NCBI RefSeq assembly: GCF_007741495.1
Contig: NZ_CP036262.1
Coordinates: forward strand, 3,720,001 to 3,784,000
Length of the DNA stretch: 64,000 nucleotides
Reading direction: 5' to 3'
Source of the DNA: Roseimaritima multifibrata
GTDB taxonomy: Bacteria; Planctomycetota; Planctomycetia; Pirellulales; Pirellulaceae
Below, in pieces: positions 40,886 to 50,344 of this stretch. Each line of letters begins with the position of its first letter. Positions within the stretch are counted from its first letter, which is position 1. The notes beneath the pieces are model-generated. The model did not search any database. It worked only from the letters and a program-made list of their open reading frames with translations, and was not told the origin of the DNA. A program made the translations under genes and the position numbers.

Positions 40886-41482
40886 TTACGGAGATCCCTT
40901 CAAGTCGTGGAACTGTTTCCGTAGCTCTTGCAGGTTTTCAGTGTAGCCTTCCGCGTCCCCAAATTCGCAGAACAAACACGTACGACTGTGGCACCCCTTG
41001 GTTCGTCGCGAATGCTTGATCGGGCACCAGTATTGCTCCGTCCTTGAAGCGATCTCGCGTGCGAATGCCAACACGCCGTTGCAATAACCGCAATAAACAC
41101 AGTTCAATTTCTCGATCGCGTTCAGATAATCCAACGACCGTCTGTCGATGACTACGTATTCTTCCCTCCGAACGGTGGGAACCCGATAAACCGGAAAGCA
41201 AATCCATTGATACAGACTGACGAATAGGTCCAGCATCGAAATCGGAAGCAGGAGCGAATAGATCACCGGGGCGGTCAGAATTGTCAAAAACGATGACTCA
41301 CGTAGCGTCCGCCATGCCCGCTTGGCCATCGCCCTGTGACGCCGACGCACACCTTCGCCAAAAACTGCCCGCCCGCGGACAATCTCATATGTTAGCTCCC
41401 TCTTCGTTTGCTGAACTTTGTCCGCAACAACTTTCTCAAGATCGTGAATCTCCTGGAGAAGTTGATCGAGTTGCATGGGCAT
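40886..41482 (-). CDS. Cysteine-rich membrane protein of unknown function
   Basis: About 198 residues from the ATG at 41482 (MPMQLDQLLQEIHDLEKVV); a further 18 residues upstream are possible. A basic helical N-terminus is followed by one or two membrane helices (TILTAPVIYSLLLPISMLDL) and a C-terminal domain with seven cysteines: CVYCGYC, WCPIKHSRRTKGC and CLFC. This conserved-hypothetical type is recognisable by its CxxCGYxNG and YWCPIKH motifs, which suggest metal or cofactor binding. The function is unknown. Confidence 0.8.
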   Translation of the reverse strand: MPMQLDQLLQEIHDLEKVVADKVQQTKRELTYEIVRGRAVFGEGVRRRHRAMAKRAWRTLRESSFLTILTAPVIYSLLLPISMLDLFVSLYQWICFPVYRVPTVRREEYVVIDRRSLDYLNAIEKLNCVYCGYCNGVLAFAREIASRTEQYWCPIKHSRRTKGCHSRTCLFCEFGDAEGYTENLQELRKQFHDLKGSP

Positions 41483-42234
41483 CGCATCAGCCGAATTACG
41501 TGGAGAGGAAAAATCATTAGGGTTACACCTAGCCAATGCGAATTCGGGTCCGTTTGGTGCGCTCCCTGCGTTATTGAATGGATCCAGCGTTTAACGATCG
41601 ATTCTTAACAAGCAGCTTTTCGGTTGAATTGCAGTAAAGCGGTACGAGCGTGTCAGCTCGGATAGCCCAGGGCGAATGCCATCTATTTTCTTAGCGGAAC
41701 GATGCAAGCCGTCCGGCAATCGCAAAGAAAACACAATGATTTTGCCGGTCGGCTTGCGTCGATCCGCTAAGAAATCCGCCCGCAGGTGCCACAGTCGATG
41801 GCCCAAGGCTAAGCCATCCCTGTTGTGAATTCGGACAGTAAGGCTTGTTTGAGTAAGCGATACAAATTCGCTTGGTATTAGGTGGCCGAGAGTCTGCTGC
41901 ATTCCCGTAGTGTTTTTGGGTCGCGAACCATGCTGAGGCTCGCTTCTTCGATAAAGTCGGAAACGTCGTTTTAACGCCCCGAATAATTTTCCTGCGTCTG
42001 TGTTGCCATAACGACATCCCACGCGACTTACCGAGCGTTTGGGTCGCAAGGGTGCGCAATCCCTTGGGGAAATGATCGTTGGCGTATCAGCACCACCGCC
42101 TGTCGCGACGACACTGCTTAATCGGTTGGGTCAACGGTGGCAAAGACATTCGCTGAGCGGTTTGGCATACGCATTGCGATGTCGCCCATCATCTTCTTTC
42201 ATAACAACCAACTTGAATCGGTATGGAGAATTCA
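41483..42234. other. Intergenic region with palindromic repeat
   Basis: About 750 bases between divergent genes. Apart from the imperfect palindrome at 41690-41771, frames on either strand show no known protein. The final bases GGAGAATTCA before 42235 are the ribosome-binding site of the next gene. Confidence 0.5.
41690..41771. repeat. Imperfect second copy of the 23141 hairpin
   Basis: The left arm 41690-41719 differs at only two positions from that at 23141-23170. The right arm 41742-41771 carries three mismatches to its partner. The spacer sequence is unrelated. Copy number of at least two in 64 kb shows that this is a dispersed palindromic repeat. Confidence 0.8.
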
Positions 42235-42429
42235 ATGTCCGGCAAAGTCAATGAGTTGAAACCAGGCGAGAAAGCCCCCGCATCAGGGCAATATCAAGAA
42301 ATTGGGCCTCTCGGCCAAGAAGGACACGAAGTAACGGTCGTCAAAGGCGAACCGCTGCCCCCAACCACCACCGCTGGATCGACCTACACGATCGTCGATC
42401 GAACGAAAAACAAAAGTGGATTGGGCTAA
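42235..42429 (+). CDS. YjzC-like small protein
   Basis: A 64-residue protein. The ATG at 42235 follows GGAG by 6 bases. The pattern LKPGEKAPASGQYQEIGPLG, then a central EVTVVKGEPLPP and a terminal basic stretch resembles the small YjzC family (SGQKAPNNGIY...KLKAGDKFPET). Its function is not known in any organism. It is probably soluble and basic-ended. Confidence 0.75.
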   Translation: MSGKVNELKPGEKAPASGQYQEIGPLGQEGHEVTVVKGEPLPPTTTAGSTYTIVDRTKNKSGLG

Positions 42430-42572
42430 CCGACGTCCAGCGTTAACTGACGAGTAGGAATCCGCGAGGTCACATTCTGACCGTGTACCCAATTGCACGC
42501 ACCGTCACACCGCAACAGGAGCTGTCACTTCTGTAATGCACGCTTCGCATACTTTGATAAGAACCATTGACC

Positions 42573-42941
42573 ATGACGACATCACTCCCCACTGAAATGA
42601 CCTACCCTAAGCAACTCGAAAAACTCAGCAGCAGCATGGCCGATTTGGCCAAAGCTCAGCCAGCAACCATGCATGGATTTTCGATGCTGCATGCCGCAAG
42701 TGCAGCCTCGGGAGCATTGGACAGCAAAACAAAGGAGCTCATTGCATTGGCAATCTCGGTCACGGATCGGTGTGATGGTTGCATTGCCTACCATACGCAT
42801 GCAGTCCTCCAAGCGGGTGCGTCTCGCGATGAGGTGATGGAAACGCTTGGCGTTGCCATCATGATGGGGGGCGGGCCGAGTGTTATCTACGCGACTCATG
42901 TGGTCGAAGCGATGGACCAATTTGAAAACACGAAAGATTAA
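42573..42941 (+). CDS. Carboxymuconolactone decarboxylase/AhpD-like protein
   Basis: A 122-residue protein from the ATG at 42573. It carries the AhpD-type redox motif DRCDGCIAYHTHAVLQAG (CxxC-x3-H), preceded by the conserved KTKELIALAISV helix. Such proteins act as alkylhydroperoxidase-type thiol reductants or as decarboxylases; the intact CxxC favours a redox role. It lies between the YjzC-like gene and the rhomboid gene on the + strand, 77 bases from the latter. Confidence 0.92.
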   Translation: MTTSLPTEMTYPKQLEKLSSSMADLAKAQPATMHGFSMLHAASAASGALDSKTKELIALAISVTDRCDGCIAYHTHAVLQAGASRDEVMETLGVAIMMGGGPSVIYATHVVEAMDQFENTKD

Positions 42942-43018
42942 GTGCGGGCCGAAAACCTCCGCGATCGTGGTGATGGCGATTAAGTGGCGTCCAGAGCGTA
43001 GGCCAACGGATTCGATTC

Positions 43019-43759
43019 ATGTTCCCCTTAAAAACAAGTGTCTTTACCAGCCACGTTCCCGTCGTCACCTGGTTGATTATTGCTTCCAATGCACTGATCT
43101 TCTTTATGGAAGCGGGACTTCCTGAGGAAAGTCTGGAGCGGATCAGCTATCTATTCGGAGTGGTTCCAGCGCGCTTCACCGATCCGGACTGGGCCCAGGA
43201 AGTCGGATTCCCGATGAATGGCTACTGGCCGTTTTTGACCAGCATGTTCCTGCATGGCGGGCTGCTACATATCGTCGGCAACATGTGGACGTTGGCCATT
43301 TTCGGCCGCAATGTGGAAGACCGCCTTGGCTCCGTCAACTTCATCATTTTCTATTTGGCTTGCGGGATTTTGTCTGGAATTATCCATGCGTTGGTGAATC
43401 CCCATTCCACGCTCCCGGCGATCGGTGCGTCAGGAGCGATCGCTGGAGTCATGGGGGCCTATCTGATGATGTACCCCACATCACGAGTCATCGTCATGAT
43501 TCCGATCTTTATCTTTCCCTTCTTCTTTGATCTGCTGGCAGTCTTCTATTTGGGATACTGGTTCCTGCTGAATTTTGTCAGTGGTCTTGCCACGCTCAAC
43601 ATGACATCCGACGTCGGTGGCATTGCGTTCTGGGCGCACGTTGGCGGCTTTCTGGCCGGAGCAATACTACTGCCTCCGTTCTTGTTGCTGCACCCCAAAC
43701 GCTCGCCCTGCTATCCCGACGAAGGCTGTGTCGAGGACGTCTGGGGACACCGCCCTTAA
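43019..43759 (+). CDS. Rhomboid-family intramembrane serine protease
   Basis: A 246-residue protein with six or more helices. It has the L1-loop region with helix 2 HGGLLHIVGNMWTLAIFG, the nucleophile motif GASGAIAGVMGAYL and the catalytic His in WAHVGGFLAGA. It cleaves substrates within the membrane. The start at 43019 has no strong SD. The SDH-type protease gene begins 11 bases after its stop and CorA 12 bases after that, so the three are almost surely one operon. Confidence 0.94.
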   Translation: MFPLKTSVFTSHVPVVTWLIIASNALIFFMEAGLPEESLERISYLFGVVPARFTDPDWAQEVGFPMNGYWPFLTSMFLHGGLLHIVGNMWTLAIFGRNVEDRLGSVNFIIFYLACGILSGIIHALVNPHSTLPAIGASGAIAGVMGAYLMMYPTSRVIVMIPIFIFPFFFDLLAVFYLGYWFLLNFVSGLATLNMTSDVGGIAFWAHVGGFLAGAILLPPFLLLHPKRSPCYPDEGCVEDVWGHRP

Positions 43760-43770
43760 AGGAAACGTAA

Positions 43771-44604
43771 ATGGACGCAAGCAAATTGATTTGGCTTTTC
43801 ATCATGGTCGTCATGATGCAGCCGGTGATCTCACGGCGGCTGGTTGACGCGTCGCGAAAACGGCTGTTGGCGAAGATCGAAAACAAACGCAAATCGCGTG
43901 TCATCTTGCTGGCTCATCGTCAAGAAACAATGGCGATTCTCGGGTTTCCGTTGGTCAAATTCATCGACATCAACGACAGCGAAGAAATTCTACGTGCCAT
44001 TCACATGACCGATCCTGACGTGCCAGTCGATTTAGTTCTGCACACGCCAGGGGGGCTCGTCCTGGCGTCATTGCAGATCGCTCGGGCGATTCACAAACAC
44101 CCCGGAAAGGTGACGGTTTTCGTGCCACATTACGCAATGTCCGGGGGAACGTTGATCGCGTTAGCAGCCGACCAAATTGTGCTCAGCCCCCACGCGGTAC
44201 TCGGTCCAGTTGATCCGCAGGTGGGCAACTTTCCGGCTGCCTCACTGGTCAAGATCGTGAAAGAGAAGCCGATAGAAAGGACCGATGACGAAACCCTTAT
44301 CCTGGCCGATCAAGCCGAAAAAGCGATCAAACAAATTCGTGCGAGCGTTCTCGAATTGTTATCCGACAAGTGTTCGCCGGAACATGCTGAGGAACTGGCC
44401 ACAATGTTGACGGAAGGTCGTTGGACGCATGACTACGCGATCACATTCGAGGACGCCAAAGAGTTTGGACTATGCGTGAGCGATCAGATACCGGAAGACT
44501 TTATGAAACTAATGACGTTGTATCCGCAACCGATCAAGCAACAGGCGACCGTCGAATACCTGCCGATTCGACGTCATTCACCCGCATCCAAGGAATCCGC
44601 TTAG
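43771..44604 (+). CDS. SDH-type ClpP-fold membrane serine protease
   Basis: A 277-residue protein with an N-terminal membrane helix (LIWLFIMVVMMQPVIS) and a Clp/crotonase-fold domain: VDLVLHTPGGLVLASLQIA, the nucleophile segment PHYAMSGGTLIALAAD and a downstream LGPVDPQ. These match the SDH (serine dehydrogenase proteinase) family, related to SppA/S49 peptidases. Placement directly after a rhomboid protease suggests stepwise degradation of membrane proteins, an inference from gene order. Confidence 0.92.
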   Translation: MDASKLIWLFIMVVMMQPVISRRLVDASRKRLLAKIENKRKSRVILLAHRQETMAILGFPLVKFIDINDSEEILRAIHMTDPDVPVDLVLHTPGGLVLASLQIARAIHKHPGKVTVFVPHYAMSGGTLIALAADQIVLSPHAVLGPVDPQVGNFPAASLVKIVKEKPIERTDDETLILADQAEKAIKQIRASVLELLSDKCSPEHAEELATMLTEGRWTHDYAITFEDAKEFGLCVSDQIPEDFMKLMTLYPQPIKQQATVEYLPIRRHSPASKESA

Positions 44605-44616
44605 CGGAACCAGACG

Positions 44617-45579
44617 ATGAAACAATACATCTATCGCCTTAACCAGGAGCGTTGCCTTCAAGCTTGTTCGTTAGAAGAGGTGCTTGCGACGGGTGCAGAC
44701 CAACAGCCATGCTGGATCGACCTGCAGCGGACGGATTCTGATTCGCTTGCAAACGTCCTTTTGAAGCTAGGGCTGCATCCCTTGGCGATTGAAGCCTGCC
44801 TCGATCCGACCCCCGCATCGAGACTCGTGGCCTACGGCACCTCCCTCTTTATCGGTTTGCCGACACAAGTGAGTTGGGACGCGGAGGATCGTACGTTTCT
44901 ATGGATCGTTTGCGTGCAAAACAAGATCATTACGGTTCACGAGAACGGGATTCATGCGTTGGAAACCGTCATGCAGCAGTACACGCAAGGAATGCGATTT
45001 CATCGCTACTGTACCTCTGCCATTCTGTATCAAATCATCGACCATCTCATCGACGAGGATATGGCGTTCACGCTCCGGACTCGCGACACGATTAACCAGT
45101 TCGATGAATTGTTTGATGAAGAAGAAACGGATGCCCTGATCAACCAGGTCCTTCCACTTAAGCGACAGTTTACTCGCCTTGCCGCCACGTTTGAGGACCA
45201 GCTGTACTGTGTCGGAGCTCTTCAGACGATCGAGTCCGAATCATTCAGCATCGAGGGACTGCAAGACTATTTCCGTGACGCGGTTTCGCATCTAGAACAC
45301 GCGGGGCGATCCGTCGCAAGGCAACTTGGCCACTTGAACGCGATCCAGCAGGACTACCACCTGAGACTGCAGAATCGAACCAATGACCGTCTGCGATTGT
45401 TGACAATCGTATCAACGATTTTCATTCCGTTAACGTTGATTACAGGCATCTACGGAATGAACTTTCACAACATGCCTGTCATCGAGTCGCAATTCGGCTA
45501 TTTAGGCGTGCTCGCCGTGATGGTGGCGTTGGCAACAGCCATGTTGTGGGGCTTCTATCGCAATGGTTGGTTTAAGTAG
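44617..45579 (+). CDS. CorA-family divalent cation transporter
   Basis: A 320-residue protein: a cytoplasmic N-terminal domain of about 230 residues, a long helix, then two C-terminal membrane helices. The signature YGMNF lies after helix 1 (FIPLTLITGIYGMNFHNMPV). The acidic or aromatic loop after GMN and the short C-terminal basic tail NGWFK fit the family. It transports Mg2+, Co2+ or Zn2+ across the inner membrane. It is third in the rhomboid-SDH-CorA operon, a likely response to membrane stress. Confidence 0.94.
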   Translation: MKQYIYRLNQERCLQACSLEEVLATGADQQPCWIDLQRTDSDSLANVLLKLGLHPLAIEACLDPTPASRLVAYGTSLFIGLPTQVSWDAEDRTFLWIVCVQNKIITVHENGIHALETVMQQYTQGMRFHRYCTSAILYQIIDHLIDEDMAFTLRTRDTINQFDELFDEEETDALINQVLPLKRQFTRLAATFEDQLYCVGALQTIESESFSIEGLQDYFRDAVSHLEHAGRSVARQLGHLNAIQQDYHLRLQNRTNDRLRLLTIVSTIFIPLTLITGIYGMNFHNMPVIESQFGYLGVLAVMVALATAMLWGFYRNGWFK

Positions 45580-45826
45580 CGACAAACCTCCCGTGGCGCC
45601 CCTCGCCAGACGGTGGTTCATTCGGAAATCGTATGCGTGACGTGTTGCCGGTCTGTCCACGCACTGGCGTAGCGACAGAAATTTTTCCATCGGCCTTACG
45701 GATATTGGCTCAGGCGTACCGTCGTGTCGGCTTGCACATTGACCTTGGCTTCGTCCTGGACGTCGAATACCGACTCTCCGTGGTCAAAATCGCACCAGGC
45801 GGTATGACCAGCGAATTATCAGACTC
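45580..45826. other. Intergenic stretch between convergent genes
   Basis: About 250 bases. The frame that crosses it on the + strand runs antisense through the response regulator gene and is not supported. No terminator hairpin was recognised. Confidence 0.4.
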
Positions 45827-46498
45827 TCAACCATTCTCCAGCATCCACTGCGTCGCTTCGCGTTGCAATTCGTTGGCGGTTTTGACGTTTAGTTTTTGCT
45901 TGATTTTTTCGCGGTGGGTGTCGATCGTGTGTGGGCTGAGGTGCAATCGGCGGGCGATGGCGCCGGTGCTCAAACCCTCGCCGATCAACTGGAACACCTC
46001 CAGTTCGCGGTTACTTAGCGTTTCGACGGGAGCGGTTCTAGTGGGATCGGCGGCGCCGATGGCTTGGCCGACCAAGCGATTGGTCATTTCCTGACTAATG
46101 TAACGTTCACCATCCAGAACGGCGCGAATGGCCTCGAAAATCTGCTGCCCGGTTTCTTGTTTGTTCAAGTAGCCCATCGCCCCAGCCCGCAGTGCCCGTT
46201 CGGCGTACAACGATTCTTTGTAGGTCGACAGCACGAGCATTTTCACCCCAGGGAAGCGGGACTTGATGTCCTTGATCAAGTCGATGCCGTGTCCTTTTTT
46301 TAAGGCGATGTCAATGATGGCGAGATCCGGACTGGTCGATTTGATAGTAGCCAGTGCGTCGCTGACGTCTTCGGCCTGCCCGCAGACTTCCAGCCCCGGC
46401 TTCTCTGAGATCTGCATCGCCAACCCTGCTCGCATCATCGGATGATCGTCAACGATGAGTATTTTGGCCGCCCGCAACAATGGAGATTGCTTTGTCAT
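45827..46498 (-). CDS. NarL/FixJ-type response regulator
   Basis: A 223-residue protein. The N-terminal receiver has IVDDHPMMRAGLAM, the phospho-accepting Asp in DLAIIDIALKKGHG, the switch LVLSTYKES and the Lys in YLNKQET. The C-terminal LuxR-type HTH has LSNRELEVFQLIGEGLSTG and HLSPHTIDTHREKIKQKL. It binds DNA on phosphorylation. The kinase gene lies 77 bases upstream on the same strand, so this is its most probable cognate regulator. Confidence 0.95.
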   Translation of the reverse strand: MTKQSPLLRAAKILIVDDHPMMRAGLAMQISEKPGLEVCGQAEDVSDALATIKSTSPDLAIIDIALKKGHGIDLIKDIKSRFPGVKMLVLSTYKESLYAERALRAGAMGYLNKQETGQQIFEAIRAVLDGERYISQEMTNRLVGQAIGAADPTRTAPVETLSNRELEVFQLIGEGLSTGAIARRLHLSPHTIDTHREKIKQKLNVKTANELQREATQWMLENG

Positions 46499-46575
46499 TG
46501 TTTTCTGTTGTTTAACGGCAAGCCGAAGGCGATTGCGTTAGCGGTGCGCCGTCGCGTCGCCGTTTCGCGGGTTGA

Positions 46576-49500
46576 CTATTGACTGATCGTACAGACCACC
46601 TCCGTGCCGCCACCAGTTGCCTGACCGATGTGCAGGGTCGCTCCGATCAGGTCGGCGCGGTACGCCATGATACGCAGGCCCATGCCGGGGCCATGCGAAC
46701 TTTTCTCTTCGATCCCGTCTCCGTTGTCAAGTACCTTCAGTGTGATCAGATCATCAAGTTCTGAAAGACTGACTTCGATACGGTCGGCGCGGCTATGTTT
46801 GAGGGCGTTGTTCACCGCTTCTTGGGCGACACGGTACAGATGGGTTGAACAAAAGTTGTCGGGAACGTCCACGGCACGATCATTGATAAATTTGCATTCA
46901 ACGTCTTGTACATCGCCTACACTGCGTACCAATTCGGCAAGCGACGACATTAATCCTTGAGCATCCAATTCGACCGGAACCAGACCGCGTGCGAGATGGT
47001 TGACCTCTCGAGCTGCCTGGTCCAAGCCAGTATGCAATTTTGCTGCCCTTCGATGAAGTTCGCGAACACGTTCCAGCATCCCCACCGCTTCGTCCACATG
47101 CACAAGTTGCTCCAGAGACTCAGCGACGTTTTGGGCGACCAGGCCAAGGCCGGTCAATTGCTGTTGCGTGCTATCGTGCAGTTCCTGACCGATACGGCGT
47201 TGTTCCTCAGCGGCGATTTCTAGAATTTCCCGCTCTAGCATTCGTCGTTCCGTGACGTCCAGCCCCGTGGTAAGCAGACCGGTCACCTCGCCTTTGCCGC
47301 CCGTCAGTGTGGTGTCATACCATTCGATCTCGCGTTCATGGCCGTCTTTGGTCAGAATGGCTGACACGTTTCCATGCGTCCGTTCGCCCGCGATGCCGCG
47401 TCTAAAAAGGCTGCGGGTTTTCTCGCGGCTGTGTTCAGGCAGAAAGGTGTCAAACCAGTCGCGTCCTTGAACTTCGTCCAGTTGCCAGCCAGTCAGTTCT
47501 TCCATGTATGGGTTGAACCGCACGATCCGCCCACCGGTGTCCAGCACCAGCACGATGTTTCGAGCCATGTTGGTCAGGCTCTCGCTGAACTCATGCTCAC
47601 GCCGCAGCGATTCTTCGGCCTGTTTGCGGTCGGTAATATCTCGGATGATGCCAGTGAACAGGCTAAGGTTTTCGACCTCACTCACAGCCAGATCCACGGG
47701 AAACGTCGAACCATCCTTACGCTGCCCAGCGACTTCGCGGCCAACACCGATGATGTGCGTTTCACCGGTTTCACGGTAGCGGGAAAGGTAGCCGTCGTGC
47801 TCCCTGCGGTACGGTTGCGGCATCAATATTTTGACGTTCTGCCCGATCAATTCGTCCTGCGTGTATCCGAACATTCGTTCGGTCGCCGAGTTAATGCTCT
47901 TGATGATGCCTTGACGATCGATGGTGACAATGGAATCGACGGCGGCGTTCAGGATTGCCCGCAACCTTTCTTCGCGATCGCGCAGTTTTTGCTCAGCTTG
48001 CTTCCGTTCGGTGATGTCGTGTTCGGTTGTCATAATGATTGGAGGCTTGCCGGCAACCTGAACCCTTTTTGCAGTTACCTCGACCGGGAAGACGGAACCA
48101 TTTTTTCGCACATGGTTCGTTTCGACCGACAGCGTCTTCCCTGACATGATGATTTGTGTTCTTTCCCTGCATAAACCTTTGCCCTCCTCATCATCAAGTT
48201 CCACAACCGGCTTTCCGATCATTTCACTGCGACTGTAACCATGTGCGTCGCAAGCTGCTTCGTTGATATCAATAATCACAGGGATTCCGCTGTCCGTCGG
48301 CCGAAGTAACATGCAATAACCACCGGCCTGCTCAAACAACGCCCTAAACATCCTCTCACTCTCGCGCAGCGATACTTCGGCTTCTTTGCGTGTGCTGATG
48401 TCGCGAGCAATTGCCGAGGATCCAATAACTCGGCCAGTGTGTTCCTTGATCGGAGAGACCGTCAGCGAGACGTCGATGTGCCGCCCATCGCGGCACACAC
48501 GGACCGTTTCAAAAGTCTCGACCCGTTGGCCTCGTCTAATTCGTTCGAGGATCGTTCTGATTTCGTCGTGGCGATCCGCTGGCACGATCATCGTGATCGA
48601 CTGGCCAACGGCCTCTTCCCGTGAATATCCGTAGATCTGCTCGGCCGCGTCGTTCCAACTTTGAATTCTTCCGTCAAGTTCCTGCCCGATAATCGCGTCG
48701 TGGGACGATTCAACAATCGCCGCCAGCCGAGTGAGTTCGCGTTCAGCCCGCCTTAGTTTGGTGATATCCGTAATCAAACAGAAGAAACCTTGTACGCATC
48801 GTTGTGCGTCAAGATTAGGAACGTAGGTGACTTGGATCGCGTGGTGGTCATCGTCCCAGTCGAATTCGCTATCGAATGTTACTTCTTCGCCCCCCAGGAC
48901 TGTTTCGATGTACGGTCTTGTGAGCTCGAACTGTTCAGTGCCTAGAAGCTCGACGACCGTCTTGCCAACGATCTCGTCGGCCGGTAGACGAAACGCGTTT
49001 TCGTAGCCTCGATTGACGTACTGATAGCGGAGATCGCGGTCGATGTACGAGAACAGTCCGGGCACGCTTCCGGCCAGCGTGCGAAGTTCCCGCTCCCGCC
49101 TCTTCAATTCGTCTTCCGACGCCTTTCGGTCCGTGACATCATAGTTTACACCAATCATCCGTAGCGGCTTGTTGTCCTTGTCACGGATTACGTCCCCTTT
49201 GCCTTCAATCCAGTACGTGACACCATCAGGCCGGATGATGCGAAACTCCGTGTCGTATCGGATTCCGCTTTCCAAGACTTCGTCCACGACGCGTTTCAGT
49301 TCCAACCTATCACGTGGGTCTACAAGGTTGAAAAAAGTTTCAAGAGTGACCGTTGAGGTTGGGGCGATCCCGAACAGTTCGAATTGGGTCGCGTCCCAGG
49401 TAAGCCGATCGCCTTCGACGTCCCACTGCCAGGTTCCCATGCGAGCGGCAGTCTGGGCCAGCCTGAGTTCGGTCGTGCGTTCCATGACGCGCAGTTCAAG

Positions 49501-50238
49501 TTCCGAATTGACCGTCCGAAGTTCGGCCAATTCCTCGTCGGCCCGCTGCAGTTCCTCGGTCACTGCTGTTGGGTAAGACTTGATCCATCGGGCCAGCGCG
49601 AGTTGTTCGGAAAACAGTTGTTGCACGTCGTCTTCGAATCGGATGTCAGGGTGTGTCTCCGTCCAGAAGTGCGTCGTGCGAATGAACTCCAGAAGCGCCA
49701 TTAGTTGGTCGTAGCGAATCGTTCCAAGCACACGGCGAAGTTCTGCCTGGCAACGTGCGACGTTACCGCGGCGCCGAAACACCGGGACGCAGCAGACGCG
49801 GAAGGCGGTTTCAAGTTCTCCCCCAGGTTCCGGCCACGTATCCAAAGGCTCCCGGATTTCGGCCAGCACGGCAAAAGAGTCGTCGATTTGTTCAGCCGTC
49901 GGAGCGGGTCGCTGAATCAGGTGCAACATTTCGTCCACCGAGACCGGTTCACACGCCGGATCCCCCGCAACGTAACCGCTTCCAAGCAAAAACGCGCCGT
50001 GCCGAGCCACGCAGTAGGGAATGCTGCAGAACCTTGACAGGTATGTGAAGAGTTTTTCCTTAAACAGTGAGGGGAGCGGGTTATCGAGGTATCCGACCTC
50101 AGCCTGCCGCCAAAGACTCTCCATGATGTCCGGGGATTGTTCGGCTAACAGAAAGAATGACGGGCAAACGCCCATCCGTTCGCGAATCTCGACTTTGAGG
50201 CGTTGGACGGTCGTCTGGTTCGTGGACTGTTCATTCAT
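46576..50238 (-). CDS. Six-PAS sensor histidine kinase with N-terminal AhpD-like domain
   Basis: A 1220-residue soluble protein. Residues 1-230 form an all-helical region resembling a carboxymuconolactone-decarboxylase fold (KEKLFTYLSRFCSIPYCVARH with Cys76-x3-His80). Six PAS domains follow (about 256-370, 378-493, 500-615, 625-743, 752-870, 880-997). PAS5 has the FixL pattern PYRREHDGYLSRYRETGE with His814 at the haem-ligand position and the later GVGREVAGQR. The kinase part has the HisKA_3 box GQELHDSTQQQLTG (His1021) and an HATPase of the NarX/DegS type, which fits the LuxR-type regulator next door. It has no membrane helix, so it senses internal signals. Confidence 0.92.
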   Translation of the reverse strand: MNEQSTNQTTVQRLKVEIRERMGVCPSFFLLAEQSPDIMESLWRQAEVGYLDNPLPSLFKEKLFTYLSRFCSIPYCVARHGAFLLGSGYVAGDPACEPVSVDEMLHLIQRPAPTAEQIDDSFAVLAEIREPLDTWPEPGGELETAFRVCCVPVFRRRGNVARCQAELRRVLGTIRYDQLMALLEFIRTTHFWTETHPDIRFEDDVQQLFSEQLALARWIKSYPTAVTEELQRADEELAELRTVNSELELRVMERTTELRLAQTAARMGTWQWDVEGDRLTWDATQFELFGIAPTSTVTLETFFNLVDPRDRLELKRVVDEVLESGIRYDTEFRIIRPDGVTYWIEGKGDVIRDKDNKPLRMIGVNYDVTDRKASEDELKRRERELRTLAGSVPGLFSYIDRDLRYQYVNRGYENAFRLPADEIVGKTVVELLGTEQFELTRPYIETVLGGEEVTFDSEFDWDDDHHAIQVTYVPNLDAQRCVQGFFCLITDITKLRRAERELTRLAAIVESSHDAIIGQELDGRIQSWNDAAEQIYGYSREEAVGQSITMIVPADRHDEIRTILERIRRGQRVETFETVRVCRDGRHIDVSLTVSPIKEHTGRVIGSSAIARDISTRKEAEVSLRESERMFRALFEQAGGYCMLLRPTDSGIPVIIDINEAACDAHGYSRSEMIGKPVVELDDEEGKGLCRERTQIIMSGKTLSVETNHVRKNGSVFPVEVTAKRVQVAGKPPIIMTTEHDITERKQAEQKLRDREERLRAILNAAVDSIVTIDRQGIIKSINSATERMFGYTQDELIGQNVKILMPQPYRREHDGYLSRYRETGETHIIGVGREVAGQRKDGSTFPVDLAVSEVENLSLFTGIIRDITDRKQAEESLRREHEFSESLTNMARNIVLVLDTGGRIVRFNPYMEELTGWQLDEVQGRDWFDTFLPEHSREKTRSLFRRGIAGERTHGNVSAILTKDGHEREIEWYDTTLTGGKGEVTGLLTTGLDVTERRMLEREILEIAAEEQRRIGQELHDSTQQQLTGLGLVAQNVAESLEQLVHVDEAVGMLERVRELHRRAAKLHTGLDQAAREVNHLARGLVPVELDAQGLMSSLAELVRSVGDVQDVECKFINDRAVDVPDNFCSTHLYRVAQEAVNNALKHSRADRIEVSLSELDDLITLKVLDNGDGIEEKSSHGPGMGLRIMAYRADLIGATLHIGQATGGGTEVVCTISQ

Positions 50239-50344
50239 CTCGGAGAATTACCTCAAAACGGGGACATGGTATCCCCGGACTCTACGAGGAAAAATCTGCC
50301 GGCCTTTCGACACATGGTTTGGTTTTGCGCCGAGTGAAAACCGG

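Noticed and set aside
41591-42049. Minus-strand frames of 120-150 codons upstream of the YjzC-like gene
   Set aside because: They cross the palindromic repeat, have no recognised domain, and two frames overlap with equal lack of support.
45633-46094. A 153-codon plus-strand frame
   Set aside because: More than half of it runs antisense through the response regulator gene and it has no recognisable domain.
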